From Acanthopleura granulata (lineage: Eukaryota; Mollusca; Polyplacophora; Chitonida; Chitonidae), in contig JABBOT010000080.1 in the NCBI GenBank assembly GCA_016165875.1, forward strand, positions 44,319,272 through 44,383,271: a DNA stretch of 64,000 nucleotides, given 5' to 3'. A model generated the notes under the pieces. It ran no database searches and was not told the DNA's origin. It worked only from the letters and a program-made list of their open reading frames with translations. Positions 32,276 to 43,375 of this stretch are shown piece after piece. A program made the translations under genes and the position numbers. Each line of letters opens with the position of its first letter. Position 1 is the stretch's first letter.

Positions 32276-33200
32276 CTTACCTAAGGTGTGTGCTCGGGCT
32301 GTGCAGGGAAGTGCAGGACGAAGCCACTGGTAAAAGATTAAGGACCGGCAGGTGAATATAGCTGGGGACCTCCCAATTGACATATTTTGGGCGAGACTCC
32401 CACGCGAGAGCCGCTTTTTTGACACAGCTAGATAAATAAAGATAGTAAGTAGACCTATATATGTAAATTCTAGGCCACTCGATTATGTATACAACTAACT
32501 GAAGCGGCTATATAGTTTTTCTATGTGGGGACGAGCGCTCAGTATGTCTATCGCTAGGCATTGTGGGATGATGACTGGCATGTTTTTATTTCTGGAATTC
32601 AGCGAAAATAGTTGTTCTGGACAAAACTAACGTGATATTTCTACTCGCTCATCCCGAGAGAAAGCATCATGTCTGGACGTGGCAAAGGAGGCAAAGGCCA
32701 CAGTAACCCCCTCTCTGTTGCAGACTCTTATCGAGATTGGTTTCAATGGAGTTGGGTAGTGGATAGCTTTTTGGCAATATATTGAAATATATCTGCGTCT
32801 TCTAAATTCTAAATTGATCAGTTTTGTGGCTTGTTGATTGGGCTTGTTATTTTTTGTTGTTTTCTTTATGGGGGGGGATTAGGGGGAGGTTATTTTTTTA
32901 TTTTTTGCAACCTGTTTATTCAGGCTGTTGACGTCTTTTTTTGCAGGCTGCAGGCCTGCCTGTTTATTCAGGTTGTTATTTTCTATCCTTTCCTTCTACC
33001 AGGCTTAGGCCTGCCTTTGTGATTGGTTTAAAACCAAACACACTTATTACAAATATAGTTAAGTCATAAATGATCATAAATGATAAGTGGGTTATACCTA
33101 GGAATTAATATTATATAGGGAAATATCATTCGTATTACATAGTAGCATAGGGCCATAAGTTACTATACTTTAGGTGTAGTATAGAATTGTGGGATAGGAA
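32276..33200. other. Mostly unassigned interval containing a histone H4 fragment
   Basis: No open gene. Holds a histone H4 start (32669) and T-rich and G-rich runs near 32820-32960. From 33060 to 33200 the sequence is AT-rich and unassigned, before the LINE. Confidence 0.5.
32669..32698 (+). pseudogene. Histone H4 5' fragment (first ten codons)
   Basis: ATG followed by codons for MSGRGKGGKG exactly matches the invariant N-terminus of histone H4. It then diverges at once (HSNPLS...). The upstream AGAGAAAGCATC and a TATATAG at about 32508 could be remains of a histone promoter. Histone coding is so constrained that ten exact residues in a row, with Gly/Lys codons in order, are unlikely by chance. 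It is a truncated copy and not a working gene. Confidence 0.6.
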
Positions 33201-33347
33201 ATCCTGTATTTGCACTGTGTCTTCTGCAACTAACAGAGCGACTTTCCTGTCTTCTCTCTGGCTCGGTGCAGCTCCCGAGCAACCTCTTCAATTCTCTTCT
33301 ATAATGACTCCCTTGTGTATACACCTGTACAGTAATTAGTCACAACT

Positions 33348-34250
33348 ATGGATGATACCGAAGGGGATGACATGGAAATCGTAGAAACGCGATCCACCAC
33401 CAAGTGCATGCGAGATTTTTCGGTCGAAAGGAACTCCCAGGAAGGGAAAAAGTGAAGCAGGTTTGTCAGAAACAAGGCAACAATAATAACGTTGTGATTT
33501 TGTCTTAATGTGTGATTGCCCGTAACTGGGTGGACTCCCACTAAGTTTGGACAATCCTACAGCAGGCAATAGGAATGTGAAGCAGGTAAAAACAGATTAA
33601 TGGTAGGTGTCTGTTAGAAGTATGTAGCAGTGCTACCCAGGTAAAGAAAGCTCTTTCGTTAACGTCTCTCATGAGGCGGGATATCACATGTAAATTACAA
33701 TCGAATTCGTCCTTGTCTCGTGGGGTAATATATGGGTTGGAAGGAAGTCACAGAAGAAAAAGTATTACAAACACTGAAGTAAAATAAAGTCACCAAAGTA
33801 CAACGTTTGAACAAAGGAAAGGAAAAAATTAAAACTAAACCTATGTTGTTATATTTTGATCTTGAAAATCTTCCTGAAGAAGTATCCCTAGGATATGAAA
33901 TATTTTCTATTAAGCCATGTGTGCCTCCTGCGGTCCATTGGTACCAGTGCCAGGCTTTTGGGCATGATTCAGCGGAGTATAGGGGGCGCCAGCGGTGTCC
34001 AAGATGTGGGGGGTGCCCATACCTTTGACGAATACTTCAACCACCTAGATAATCGTAAATGTGTTAAATGTGGGTCTGTCACTCACAGCTCTGCGTTGGG
34101 TTGCCCCTATAGAAAAGAAATGTGCAAAGCACAATATATTAAAGTAACGCAGAAAATTTCCTTTGCAGAAGCCTTGAGTAATGATACTCACCCTGTGTGT
34201 CCCGAGGGCCCTAATGAGTGGGCCTTACTGACCCCCCCCCCCCATCCATG
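33348..34250 (+). pseudogene. LINE ORF1 (gag-like, zinc knuckles)
   Basis: ATG 33348 begins MDDTEGDDMEIVETRSTTK and stops after 35 codons. Later frames read MNKGKEKIKTKPMLLYFD, then WYQCQAFGHDSAEYRG and RCPRCGG, then NRKCVKCGSVTHSSALGCPY. This is the double CCHC layout of Jockey-clade ORF1 proteins, which bind LINE RNA. Shifts at about 33450, 33800 and 34020 inactivate it. Confidence 0.7.
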
Positions 34251-34584
34251 ATGAACCCCACCCTGCTGTTTACAAGCCGGTAAGTATGTGGCCAACCATA
34301 CAACTTCGTCTGGGTGTACGCAGACTGAGAACGTCATTCTCCATTGCAACAAAGTTGATTGCTCTTTTTTGTGAAAGACTAATTAAGGTTTTTGAAATCG
34401 ATGTCCCCAAGTTATTAGTATAAGTTGTTTTTGGCATAGCCCAGAACCACCTTGGTTCTGAGGTGAATGACTTAAATAGGCTAAGTGGTATTTTATCATC
34501 TGTGTCCTCAGAAGATCAATGTTCATAATATATCCTTTATATAGTACAAAACTTTATCCCTATCTTATTTTACTCCTTTTACCA

Positions 34585-35655
34585 ATGGCTTTTAACTTGC
34601 TACATCAGAATATACGTGGTCTTAGTTCTCACAGGGAAGAATTTAAATTTTATCTGAACAATCTTAAGCCTACTCCTTATGTAATATGTCTCCAGGAAAC
34701 ATTTTTAAAGCCATATGTAGATTTTACTTACCCTGGGTAATTTATATGTAGAGTAGATAGGGATACAGATGAGAGGGGTGGTCTGGCCATGTTCTTGAAA
34801 GACGGCCTATCGTACTCTGAATTAAAGTTACCTGCCTTTAACAGTATAGATGCACAGTGTTTTAATATTGCCGGCAGTGATGGTACAACTACAAGTGTCA
34901 TCTTGATGGAGAGGATTTTCATACTTCTTATGTTTTGTCTGGATATCTCTTATATATTATGTGGAAATTTTACTGCCCATGGACAGTTATGGGAAAGCTC
35001 AGATATGAATTCTAATGGGAGGGTAATGACAGCTTTTATAAATGATTATGAAATGTGCTTTTTAAATGATTGGACAGGCACACGTATAGACCCTCGTTCC
35101 GGTAATTGTTCGCATTTCGACCTTACTCTTTGTTCTGCCGATAATGGTCTGTCTTTTAACTGGTCTGTAGACACAGTAAGTCATCCTAGCGACCATTTAC
35201 CTATTCCAGTCACTTGTAATATATAATCATCAGACGAATCCTGTGGGTCAACCTCCCAGATGGTGTGTTAAAAGGCCCAACTGGGATAAATAAAAAGATG
35301 AATGTGTAATGTCGTTTTCCGATGATATATTCAATGAAGATGTTGATCTCTTTGCAGGTAATGTGTTAAATGCAATAGAGACTGCAGCAAAAAATGTATA
35401 CCTAAATCCCCTCAAGTAAGGTGACCAATAAAATGCCTGTTCCCTGGTGGAATGATGACTTGTACTGAGGCTATTCGAAATCGCAAACGTTTAAAAAGTC
35501 GTGCAAGGCGTACTCGTTTATATGACGATATTTTACTTTTAAAACAGCAAAGCCGGTTGCACACCGAGTTATCAAAACGGCTCAGAGAGATTACTGGCGG
35601 CAGTACTGCTCCAGCATAACAGAAAATACGAGTATAAAGGAAGTATGGAATAAAA
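34585..35655 (+). pseudogene. LINE ORF2, endonuclease part only
   Basis: ATG 34585 starts MAFNLLHQNIRGLSSHREEF. CLQETFLKP gives the catalytic Glu. A stop at 34738-34740 interrupts. The next frame (34789-35226) has CGNFTAHGQLWESS in place of GDFNAH (two changes), CSHFDLTLCS and PSDHLPI, the last with the catalytic SDH. The linker follows in shifted frames (PVPWWNDDL, then YWRQYCSSITENTS). The RT and all beyond are absent. Confidence 0.75.
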
Positions 35656-35659
35656 TGAA

Positions 35660-35725
35660 TGAATGAATGATTATGACTTAACACCACATCGGCAATATCT
35701 CAGCCATATCGTGGCGAGAACAAGG
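35660..35725. repeat. Dispersed hairpin repeat, copy 1
   Basis: GACTTAACACCACATCGGCA, then ATATCTCAGCCATATCGTGG and CGAGAAC. The CGCCAC/GTGGCG-type ends can pair. Related copies lie at 56585-56645 (reverse) and 57850-57905. It abuts the truncated end of the LINE. Confidence 0.6.
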
Positions 35726-36014
35726 TGGAAACACGAGACGGTTCAGGTTTTCGATAGTGACGTGAGAATATTAAAAGAAAACAAAAATGTTCGGACATGG
35801 GCTAAAATCAGGAAAGAAAACTAAAACAGTTAAAACTCGAAAACCAGCATATTAAGGAAAGTTGATAAGAAATGTTTATTTTACGAGTAAAAGTTATATT
35901 TTATGATACCGGCAAATGGCTTTCAAATATTTTATAATAGCGATGCTGTCAAACAAATCATATATGGAGTTTACTGTAAAGAATCTTTCCCTAACATGGG
36001 CAAAGTCTACACAG
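35726..36014. other. Short non-coding interval between two LINE remnants
   Basis: AT-rich with no coding frame. It may be 3' untranslated sequence of the minus-strand LINE that starts at 36015. Confidence 0.4.
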
Positions 36015-39000
36015 TCAACCAGGATATGTTTGATGCACCACATCCAACACACTCCCCTCCAGGATAAAGTTGTGTGTTAGACGAGAATGTCCAACACGGC
36101 ATCTTGTTAAAACCACTTGGTCTCTACGAGACATACCCAGTGTATAAGAATTATGGCCAATGACAGGGTGAATAGCGTGCAGTTTGTTACACACCTGCAG
36201 GTTCCATTCATCCTGCCAAATATATTTAAGAATGTTTGATCGAAAGTCAGTATACGGGATTTTAACTTTTGATATGGATTTATTTAGGGCAGCCTTTGCC
36301 TCCCTATCCACGGCTGTATTTCCACGGATACCAATATGGCTCGGTTTCCAAAAGAATATAATATCTTTGCCTCTTTTAATCAATTTTCTATGTCAGGCTA
36401 AAATTTCCAGAATAAGCGGGTTTTTTAATTTATCATTCTGCATTGCCAAAAGGCAGGAGAGCGAGTCACTGCATATCATTGCCCCCTGGGCACGCCCAGA
36501 GGGAACATATGATAAGGCCAGGAGAATAGCCCTGGCTTCTGCAGAAAAGACAGACGATTAAGACGGAAGACGAAGAGAAGAGACCCGCTGTTCTAAGACA
36601 CCCGCAGCCACAACCTTGTCCCCATCCTTCGAATCGTCAGTGTATATAAATTTATAATTTGGATAATTAGCCTTAATTTCAGCAAAAGCTTGCTGAATTT
36701 TAAGAGCATTTGTATTCGATTCATTATGTTGACGTAGATCAAATATTAGTTTAGGTTGTGGAAGAAGCCAGGGAGGAGACTCCCGAAAAGATACCGGAGC
36801 TATCTCCTCTAGCTTGATGTTAGATTCCACAACATGGTCCCGTATACGAAGACCAAACGGACGGATCTTGTTAGGACATTTAGTATATTTGTCTAAATAT
36901 GATGGACTGAAAAGACAGTCGTAGGCAGGGTTTGTTGGGTGAGCTTTAAGCTTTGTTGCATATTGAAGGCTGAGTTTAATACGTCGGTTATGTAAAGAAG
37001 GCTCATTGGCTTCCACCTATAAACTCTCTACTGGTGAGGTTCTAAACGCACCAAGGTTGAGCCTCAGACCTTGGTGATGGACCGAATCCAACATTTTAAG
37101 ATATGATTTCCTAGCGGAACCATAAATGATGGACCCATACTCCAATTTAGACCTCACCAGAAAACGATCTAGATTGAGTAAAACAGATCGGTCATCACCC
37201 CAATCGGTGCTAGACACGACCCTAATTATATCGAGAGCCTTTGTACATTTAGCTTTAAGCGTTTTTATGTGAGGTATAAAAGATAGTTTACTATCGAATA
37301 TAACCTCTAAAAATTTATTTTCCCCAACAATCTTCACTGGTTCACCACAAAATTTAAGCTCAGGGTCTAGATGAAGTTTTCGTTTATTATAGAAATGCAT
37401 ACCGACGTTCTTAAACGTAGAAAATCTAAAACCATTGGCAACTGACCATTTCTCGATTTTATTCAAGCCTTTTCAAGGTCAAAAAATATTGACACCACAT
37501 GTTCATTGTAAATAAAACATCGCGAATACAACTTTCAAGTCGAACAAGGTGATCCACTGTGGATCTACCATGACGAAAACCAAATTGGATATTAGATAGT
37601 AACTTGTTGGTTTCAAGAAACCAAACAAGTTTATCATTTATCATCCGTTCCGTAGTCTTACAGACGCAACTGGTAAGAGCTATGGGACGGTAATTATTTG
37701 GATCAGTATGATCCTTACCCGGTTTGGGAACCGGGATAATACATGCCTTCCTCCATGAGGGTGGAAAATTACCAGTTACCAGTTATTGACTCCGCTAAGT
37801 TATTAACTATATCGGATGGAGAAGTTAGTATCTTATCGCCATCTTTCAAGTGCTGGACTTTTGCTTTATTATTTTTGCCCTAAAGTTTCTGAACCATATT
37901 CCAGAACTTAGAGCCTTCGCTCCAAGAATACGAACCTGGTTTAAATTTTTATCAGTAGGACATTGATTAAATGTACGTTCCGCGTTTTTACGGTCCTTAA
38001 TGGCTTTACGACAGTCATTGTCGTACCAGGGTTTACTTTTGGATTTTCGACTGGTCGAGGTCTTAGGGACAGTTCTATCTGCAGCTCGTAATATAAGCTC
38101 ATTCAATTTTAATATGGGATCATTTGCTGCATTGAGAGTTTGTGGAGTGATATCAGCTTCACAGAACATCTCAAATGCCATCCAGTCTGCTTTATCGAAC
38201 TTCCACCTAGCTACACGTTCTAAAGAATTAGACGTGAGATGCTCTAGGATAATAGAAAAATGGTCACTACCACAAAGATCCTCATGCACTCTCCAAGAAA
38301 AATCCAGGAGAAGTGATGGATCGGTGATAGTGAGATCGATAGCAGAATAAATGCCATTACCCGGATGTAAATGAGTATTATAACCATCATTGAAATAACA
38401 CAGTCCCTCCTTGGTTAAAAAAATCTTTTACTACCTTGCCCTTATTATTTATGTTGTTACTTCCCCATAAGGGGTTATGGGAATTAAAGTCGCCCATTAT
38501 TATAAACGGTGTAGGTAATTGTTATTTCAAATTATGCAACTGGAAAGCTCACAAAGAAATGTTCGGAGGAATATAAACCGAACACAATGTGATTGTCTTA
38601 GACAATGAAACACGAACGGGCACAGCCTGAAGCTCTGTATCCAGAGCAACAGGACTGTGGATAACATTGTCATTTATGAAGATAGAGGAGCCGCCTGCAG
38701 CTCGCTCTTCTTTGCGACAAAATGTACTATAAAGTGAATAATTTTTGAGAGTTATTTTATCTTTGTCAGATGTCTTCAGGTGAGTTTCCTGAAGACAAAG
38801 GACAATAGGTTTTAATGATTGTACCAGCTGTGCTATTTCAATAAAATTAACCTTAAGACCTCGAAAATTCCATTGTATATTTTTCTCGAACGTAGACATT
38901 ACGGAGGGAGGCGTATAGGAGATTTGTCTTTATGTTTGGACCGAGGACGACCCTTCCTTGGAAATCGGCTGGAAGATCTCCCTGGTTCGGGTGATGTATC

Positions 39001-39238
39001 CATCACATCCCTATTTGATGTTGAAGGGACAACGTCCTTCAACGATCCAAAGCTGTTAAATGTTTGCACAGGATCTCTAGTGGCCTTAGACAGACGTTCT
39101 GTTGGGCCACTCGGTTGACTGGTTTTAATATTACTTTGAAGTTTGTTTTTGGATTCGCTTTTGTCATTATCATTTTTAGAGGGCTGAGGTTCAGGTATAC
39201 CAATTTTTGCTGCATTCTTTACTGGTTTTATTTCTTGT
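36015..39238 (-). mobile_element. I/Jockey-group LINE with RNase H, minus strand, RT core deleted
   Basis: Read from 39238 downward. The end of ORF1 (39118-38900 region, Pro/Ser/Lys-rich) comes first, then ORF2. The endonuclease starts at 38899-38549 (NIQWNFRGLKVN, CLQETHLKTSD), has a GDFN-type region in shifted frames, and reaches MHEDLCGSDHFSI (38289). RT begins with FGFRHGRSTVDHLVRLES (37590-37530). It breaks off at the LEKA position, and the next frame starts at NKIEKWSVANGFRF (37463), so the catalytic FADD segment is missing. RNase H follows: YPNYKFIYTDDSKDG (36650) and HIGIRGNTAVDREAKAAL (36330-36280). It is flanked by R1 on the right. Confidence 0.8.
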
Positions 39239-39242
39239 ACTG

Positions 39243-40383
39243 AACTGGTTACAACGTAAATTCAATGATCTTTAATCATTGTACATGTATTGTGCATGTA
39301 TCTCAAAGTCGTTTCCTTTCCGAGATTCTCCCCCAGTTTCCCCTCAACATAATAATGGCCGCCTTTCCATGAGGTAAAATATTCTTGATATTTTTATTTA
39401 TTCATTATATTTTATTCTTCATTATGGCGTAAAACACTAACAAATAAAGAAACTACGTGTTTGTTTTTCGAGCATGAGCCATTCTTGAGTAGTCTGCAAC
39501 AGGAGGTGACAGTCTTCTATTTAGGATGGGTTTTTCACTCAGATCGACATTGGCATCTTGTGATTGTTTGCTATCACAGTTTTAGTTGATGGATCACACG
39601 CTGTTGTCGTCAGTCATGTCAGGCCAGTCTATCCACTTAGCTTCCTGTAACAGATCAGGAATGCAGATGCATTCCTACATGCATGTCCCTTTTTTCTGTT
39701 GATTATATCTTCATCATTTTAAGCCTACTAATTAATGCTGTATAGTGCAAACAAGGACATTTATTTCACAGGTGTTGTTCGGTGACCTCTATTTTCCCAC
39801 TACGGTATGTTTGGGTTGAGGAAGTAACAACTGACGGCCCTTCCTTTCCAGACAACTGACATATCTTATCACTTAGAGCTGCAGCTGAATTGACGACAGT
39901 TCCATTGAAGCCTACTTTATCAGTGGACAATTGGCTACCAAAAGGACGTCGTTTTGGCTGAACAAGGAAACAAGGATGTCTATAATGGCGGACAAAGACC
40001 AAGCTTAAAGGCATTTCAAAGAATGTGTACCCTGTAATCGTGTCCTAAAAATGCCTTTCAAACATCATCTCCTTTGATATCTGAGTAGTGAAACCATAAG
40101 CGAGTACTGGTAAACCTCAGGCGTTACACCTCTATTAGAGTGGTGTATTTGCTCAAGACATATAATAAATGAAAGAAATCGAGCAGTTATTTTCTGCCTT
40201 AAGGGTGGTTAATAACACACATTGCGGATACTGTGTGTTTTGGGCGGCTTGACAAATACTGAAGGATAAAAGGCGCTCCTGTCCTTGGAACCTTGGTATG
40301 AAAGCTATCGTACTTCTATAGCAGACCTGTCACTTCCTACATTGTCTCATGAATCCTTGGAATTGATTTATCTTTTTTCAACA
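39243..40383. repeat. R1, detached fragment of segment A
   Basis: Matches 10040-11050 of segment A from AACTGGTTACAACGTAAATT to ATTTATCTTTTTTCAACAA. A minus-strand frame (40014-39766) is the counterpart of that at 10739-10437. The left edge abuts the LINE ORF1 end at 39238 and the right edge abuts V copy 2 sequence. Confidence 0.8.
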
Positions 40384-40607
40384 AATCACCTCATAACAGA
40401 CACTACGCTCAGCAACTCTGCATTCCACTTCCACGTATACAATCAAGTGCCGAGTATTCAAAAAGAGACTAAAGCACCACGGGACGATGCATGCAGTCCG
40501 ACAGACAAATCCTACGACCGGAGGGCATACCAGTAAATTTGTGCCGAGTTTCGGCTCTACCCTGACAAAGACTGGCGGCAAAAAGAAGTGGAAACGACGG
40601 GTTAGGC

Positions 40608-41054
40608 GTGGCTTATTATTATATCACGAGGACAGGATACGTGACAAGCACGGCATTTGACGGAGAGAAGGAGTTCGGAGCTGATGTCGAAGCTAATGAC
40701 GGTATAGCAATCCCAGTTGACCTTCCCTCGGCCATAGAGCGGTACCCGAACGTCCTGAGGTATGCCTGCTTCAAGGTGGATTATGTGTTTGGCGTGGGTT
40801 TGTACATGGCGCCAAGTAATATGGACCTGCCAGTCAAAAAAATCAGTGGCTTTAACAACGAGATCGCCATATCCACAACAGACCAGAAACTCCGCGTTAA
40901 CGGAGAAGTAAACTTGCCTTGGACAGTTGATGCGCATTCTACTGGGGATACAAGCATTATAAAACCGCAGCCAGCTGCAGTATCCTGCAGTAGTACCGAG
41001 ACCCGTGCCAGCAGCGCCGACTGGAGATTCACTGAGGATATGAAGGCACGATGA
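40608..41054 (+). CDS. Intact 148-residue ORF at the left of V copy 2, candidate structural protein
   Basis: An open frame with good coding character (balanced composition, few low-complexity runs). It starts MAYYYITRTGYVTSTAF and contains VLRYACFKVDYVFGVGLYMA, KKISGFNNEIAISTTDQKL and LPWTVDAHSTGDTS. Alternating hydrophobic/polar stretches suggest a beta-rich protein, as expected for a jelly-roll or penton-like component, but I do not recognise a family. The frame overlaps a Lys/Arg-rich one (KKKWKRRVRRG, about 40578-40610) that could be the end of a core-type gene. It is about 180 bases upstream of the capsid-like C-terminus at 41238, on the same strand. Confidence 0.45.
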   Translation: MAYYYITRTGYVTSTAFDGEKEFGADVEANDGIAIPVDLPSAIERYPNVLRYACFKVDYVFGVGLYMAPSNMDLPVKKISGFNNEIAISTTDQKLRVNGEVNLPWTVDAHSTGDTSIIKPQPAAVSCSSTETRASSADWRFTEDMKAR

Positions 41055-41237
41055 AGAAAAGGTGGCGTTAGTAATACTTAGCGTCGCCCTTGGGCTTGCG
41101 CTAAACTGGCCACACTAGATGTGCCCGACCGGCCGCGTATGATTCCACTGTGGCGACAACCAGGGCCCAAGTGTTATCGGCAACTCAGGTTACCATGAGC
41201 TGCCTTTAATACCTGGGAGAGTCGGCGCGATCTGCCA

Positions 41238-41474
41238 CACGTAGCGCTGGCAGACGTGTGCCTTGTCGACTTCTTAACCACTATGTGCGCCGTGTGGCTT
41301 CACCTCAGCTTCACGGACGACGACCAGCTACACGGCAGCGGGCGGCGCCTAGAGAACGAGATTCAGCTGACGAAAAGAGAAGTGGCTTCTGGCGCTTTGA
41401 ACATCTATCTTTTCGCGGTCATGGACGCCCAGCGCTACAAGGATGGCCGATTCGCCGAAGAGCTGTCCTTGTAA
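41238..41474 (+). pseudogene. Major-capsid-like C-terminal remnant (copy 2)
   Basis: One frame gives HVALADVCLVDFLTTMCAVW, then NEIQLTKREVASGALNIYLF and AVMDAQRYKDGRFAEELSL-stop. It is nearly identical to 766-1008. The central capsid part present in copy 1 is absent here; 41055-41237 contains only short frames. So copy 2 has a different 5' breakpoint inside the gene. Confidence 0.55.
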
Positions 41475-41513
41475 CCTCTAGCCCAGGGGTCCCACTGAGC
41501 GATTATGTGTGGA

Positions 41514-42042
41514 ATGAGGTGGTGTGGTCAAACCCTTTTCACACTCAACTTCCTGGGGGGTCCCTATCGCGGCTTGTTTCAACACATTGTTTTCCTGTGT
41601 CCCACTATACCGTACAATCGGGTGTATCGAGAGCGTCCCTGGGTGTGGAGCAACCCAGAAGCCTATGTCGTAAACCCAGGTGAAAGGCTCCAAGACTACC
41701 TCCGTGCCTTCTACCAGCTGTTCTTTACATCATTGACGACTGCTTGGCCACAATGGCGGTGAAAAAAAGAAGGACATCCTCTCTGAGCTGGCCTTCTCAG
41801 GTGGCACGCGTAGGAAAGCGTCTGGGTGCTCACCGAGAAATATTACTCGGTTCTCAAGGATCTACGTGAGCAGGTGCGCTGGGTTACTATCTTCCACCGC
41901 AAAGATAATGACTCGTTTGAAGAATGTCTCCGAGAAAATGATGTGATCCCCGGAAGAGCGGGCCAGCTTCTACCGTACCCAAACAAAGCATGCCAAGCTT
42001 CTGTTGAAGACTGATAAGCCGGCTGCACACCACGCGGTATAA
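41514..42042 (+). pseudogene. A32/FtsK-HerA-type packaging ATPase remnant (copy 2)
   Basis: Shares with copy 1 the eroded Walker A (RWCGQT), the shift before YIIDDC and the shift in the A-run near 41765, so these lesions predate duplication. Copy 2 keeps 33 more bases, giving a frame (41826-42014) that reads LTEKYYSVLKDLREQVRWVT followed by FEECLRENDVIPG, as in sensor and C-terminal parts of A32-type ATPases. The gene ends AAHHAV-stop at 42040-42042. Confidence 0.75.
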
Positions 42043-42212
42043 TGTGCTAAACGCTGTTGCTTTACAGCAGCTGGCTGTAGATATTTTCAGTGAAAGTGAT
42101 CACCTTAAATGTGATCGCATGGGCTGCATGAGAATATTTTAGAGCTAAGAGGATAGTGGCACTTATCGCGTATTGCATGCGGTCTGTGACTCAAGCAACT
42201 CGCCAGGAGAAT

Positions 42213-42716
42213 ATGGTCGAACTGGACGAACGAATCGACGATGACGCTGAGGCTGCGTCCTGGGTTGGACAAAAGAAAGTGAAAGAGCGATTATAGGAAC
42301 GAGCAGAAACGCGTCCTATAAATCTGCACCGCGAAAGACTTGCTGTGCTAGCACCGGGGATCAGGCCAAACAGTGTCTTTCGAAGGCATTGACAGTGAAC
42401 CAAACTGACTCGCTGGAGAAGGACGAGGTCGAAAAGCTCTACGCCCGCTATGAAGCAAGATTAGGCGCGGCCATGGCATTAACGATAGTTCAGGTTTCAC
42501 TACAAATGTACTCAGGAGTGGCCAGCATGTTTCTTCCAATCCCACCCGAGAAACAACCGGCTCTTCTGCGCGACCTGGAGGCCGACCCCTTTGTTTGGAC
42601 AAGCCATTAGTAGTGCTTCCTATGTGCTCTATCATCGCTACGGTATGTTCCTAGCGACGCTGCTCTTACCACAGTCAGGCATTGTTAATTTCGACAACAG
42701 TGCCCTCGGACATTGA
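42213..42716 (+). pseudogene. Element V gene 3 remnant (copy 2)
   Basis: Starts MVELDERIDDDAEAASWVGQ. The early stop of copy 1 is a sense codon here, but the TAG after KKVKERL is shared. The open part (42389-42610) reads YARYEARLGAAMALTIVQVS and FLPIPPEKQPALLRDLEADP. It continues shifted to a stop at 42714-42716. Function unknown. Confidence 0.45.
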
Positions 42717-42719
42717 ACG

Positions 42720-43007
42720 ATGGCAGAAAACCCGAATCTTTCCTCGGAGCACCAGGCGAAGAAGGTGGCGCCAGGGACTGCTGTCAGAAAGATCAAATTG
42801 GAACGACCTTTTGAGCCGTTTCGGGCGGCTAAGGAATCACAACACCATGGTGTTTCTATTGCTGCTGCTACAGCAGGACAGCAGGAGGCCTCAGAAAGGA
42901 GAGAGCCTGTTTCAGAGTGTCCTGGTGTTGCAAAGGAGGCAAAGTGGACCCCATACATTATTGTGGTAGCTGGCCTTGTTGGTATATGTTTATGTATATG
43001 CTCATGA
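42720..43007 (+). CDS. Small single-pass membrane protein of element V (copy 2, intact)
   Basis: A 95-codon frame ends right after the transmembrane segment YIIVVAGLVGICLCICS, a tail-anchored layout. The N-terminal body is polar (FEPFRAAKESQHHGVSIAAA). About ten residue differences from copy 1 are scattered without a stop. This is the only plus-strand V gene with an unbroken frame in both copies. The ATG is three bases after the preceding stop, typical of densely packed viral genes. Confidence 0.55.
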   Translation: MAENPNLSSEHQAKKVAPGTAVRKIKLERPFEPFRAAKESQHHGVSIAAATAGQQEASERREPVSECPGVAKEAKWTPYIIVVAGLVGICLCICS

Positions 43008-43169
43008 CCGACAGCTGCTTTTTTTTCTTGCTCCACAAGTACAGAAATCATCACAATCCAACTCTAAACCATCCCTGTGGTGAGCAATTGAAGATTCCCA
43101 CCGATCCTCTCCATATGGATTAACAACATACCAACTCCAGTTACCGACGGTAAGATGCTCGTAAACGCG

Positions 43170-43358
43170 CCGTATCACATCGCAATTGTCTCTGGCTTAG
43201 CTATGGGATACTAAAGATTGGGTAAGATAGTCAATGGAGGTGGCCCTCCCAAGCTAGACTTCACAACCGTGATGGTGGTCGTGGACATGGCCCTCGCCAT
43301 GGCGACCAAGGACATGTTAATTAAACAGGGGATCATTCCACCAGATATTATGAAGTAG
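43170..43358 (+). pseudogene. Short hydrophobic protein remnant of element V (copy 2)
   Basis: Counterpart of 2670-2858. The ATG is changed (CGCGCCGTATCAC), and the TAA after GY is shared. It then reads GGGPPKLDFTTVMVVVDMAL and ends IIPPDIMK-stop at 43356-43358. Not functional. Confidence 0.4.
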
Positions 43359-43375
43359 AAAAGTCCTCGATTGTA

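Larger units (their letters stand above)
33200..35655 (+). mobile_element. Jockey-like LINE, 3'-truncated
   Basis: ORF1 followed by ORF2, with several frameshifts. Sequence similarity to the element ends at about 35655, within the linker between endonuclease and reverse transcriptase, so no RT remains. A simple GAATGAATGA run and a hairpin-type dispersed repeat follow directly. Confidence 0.75.

Noticed and set aside
32669..32790. Functional histone gene
   Set aside because: The match to histone H4 ends after ten residues and the frame then diverges.
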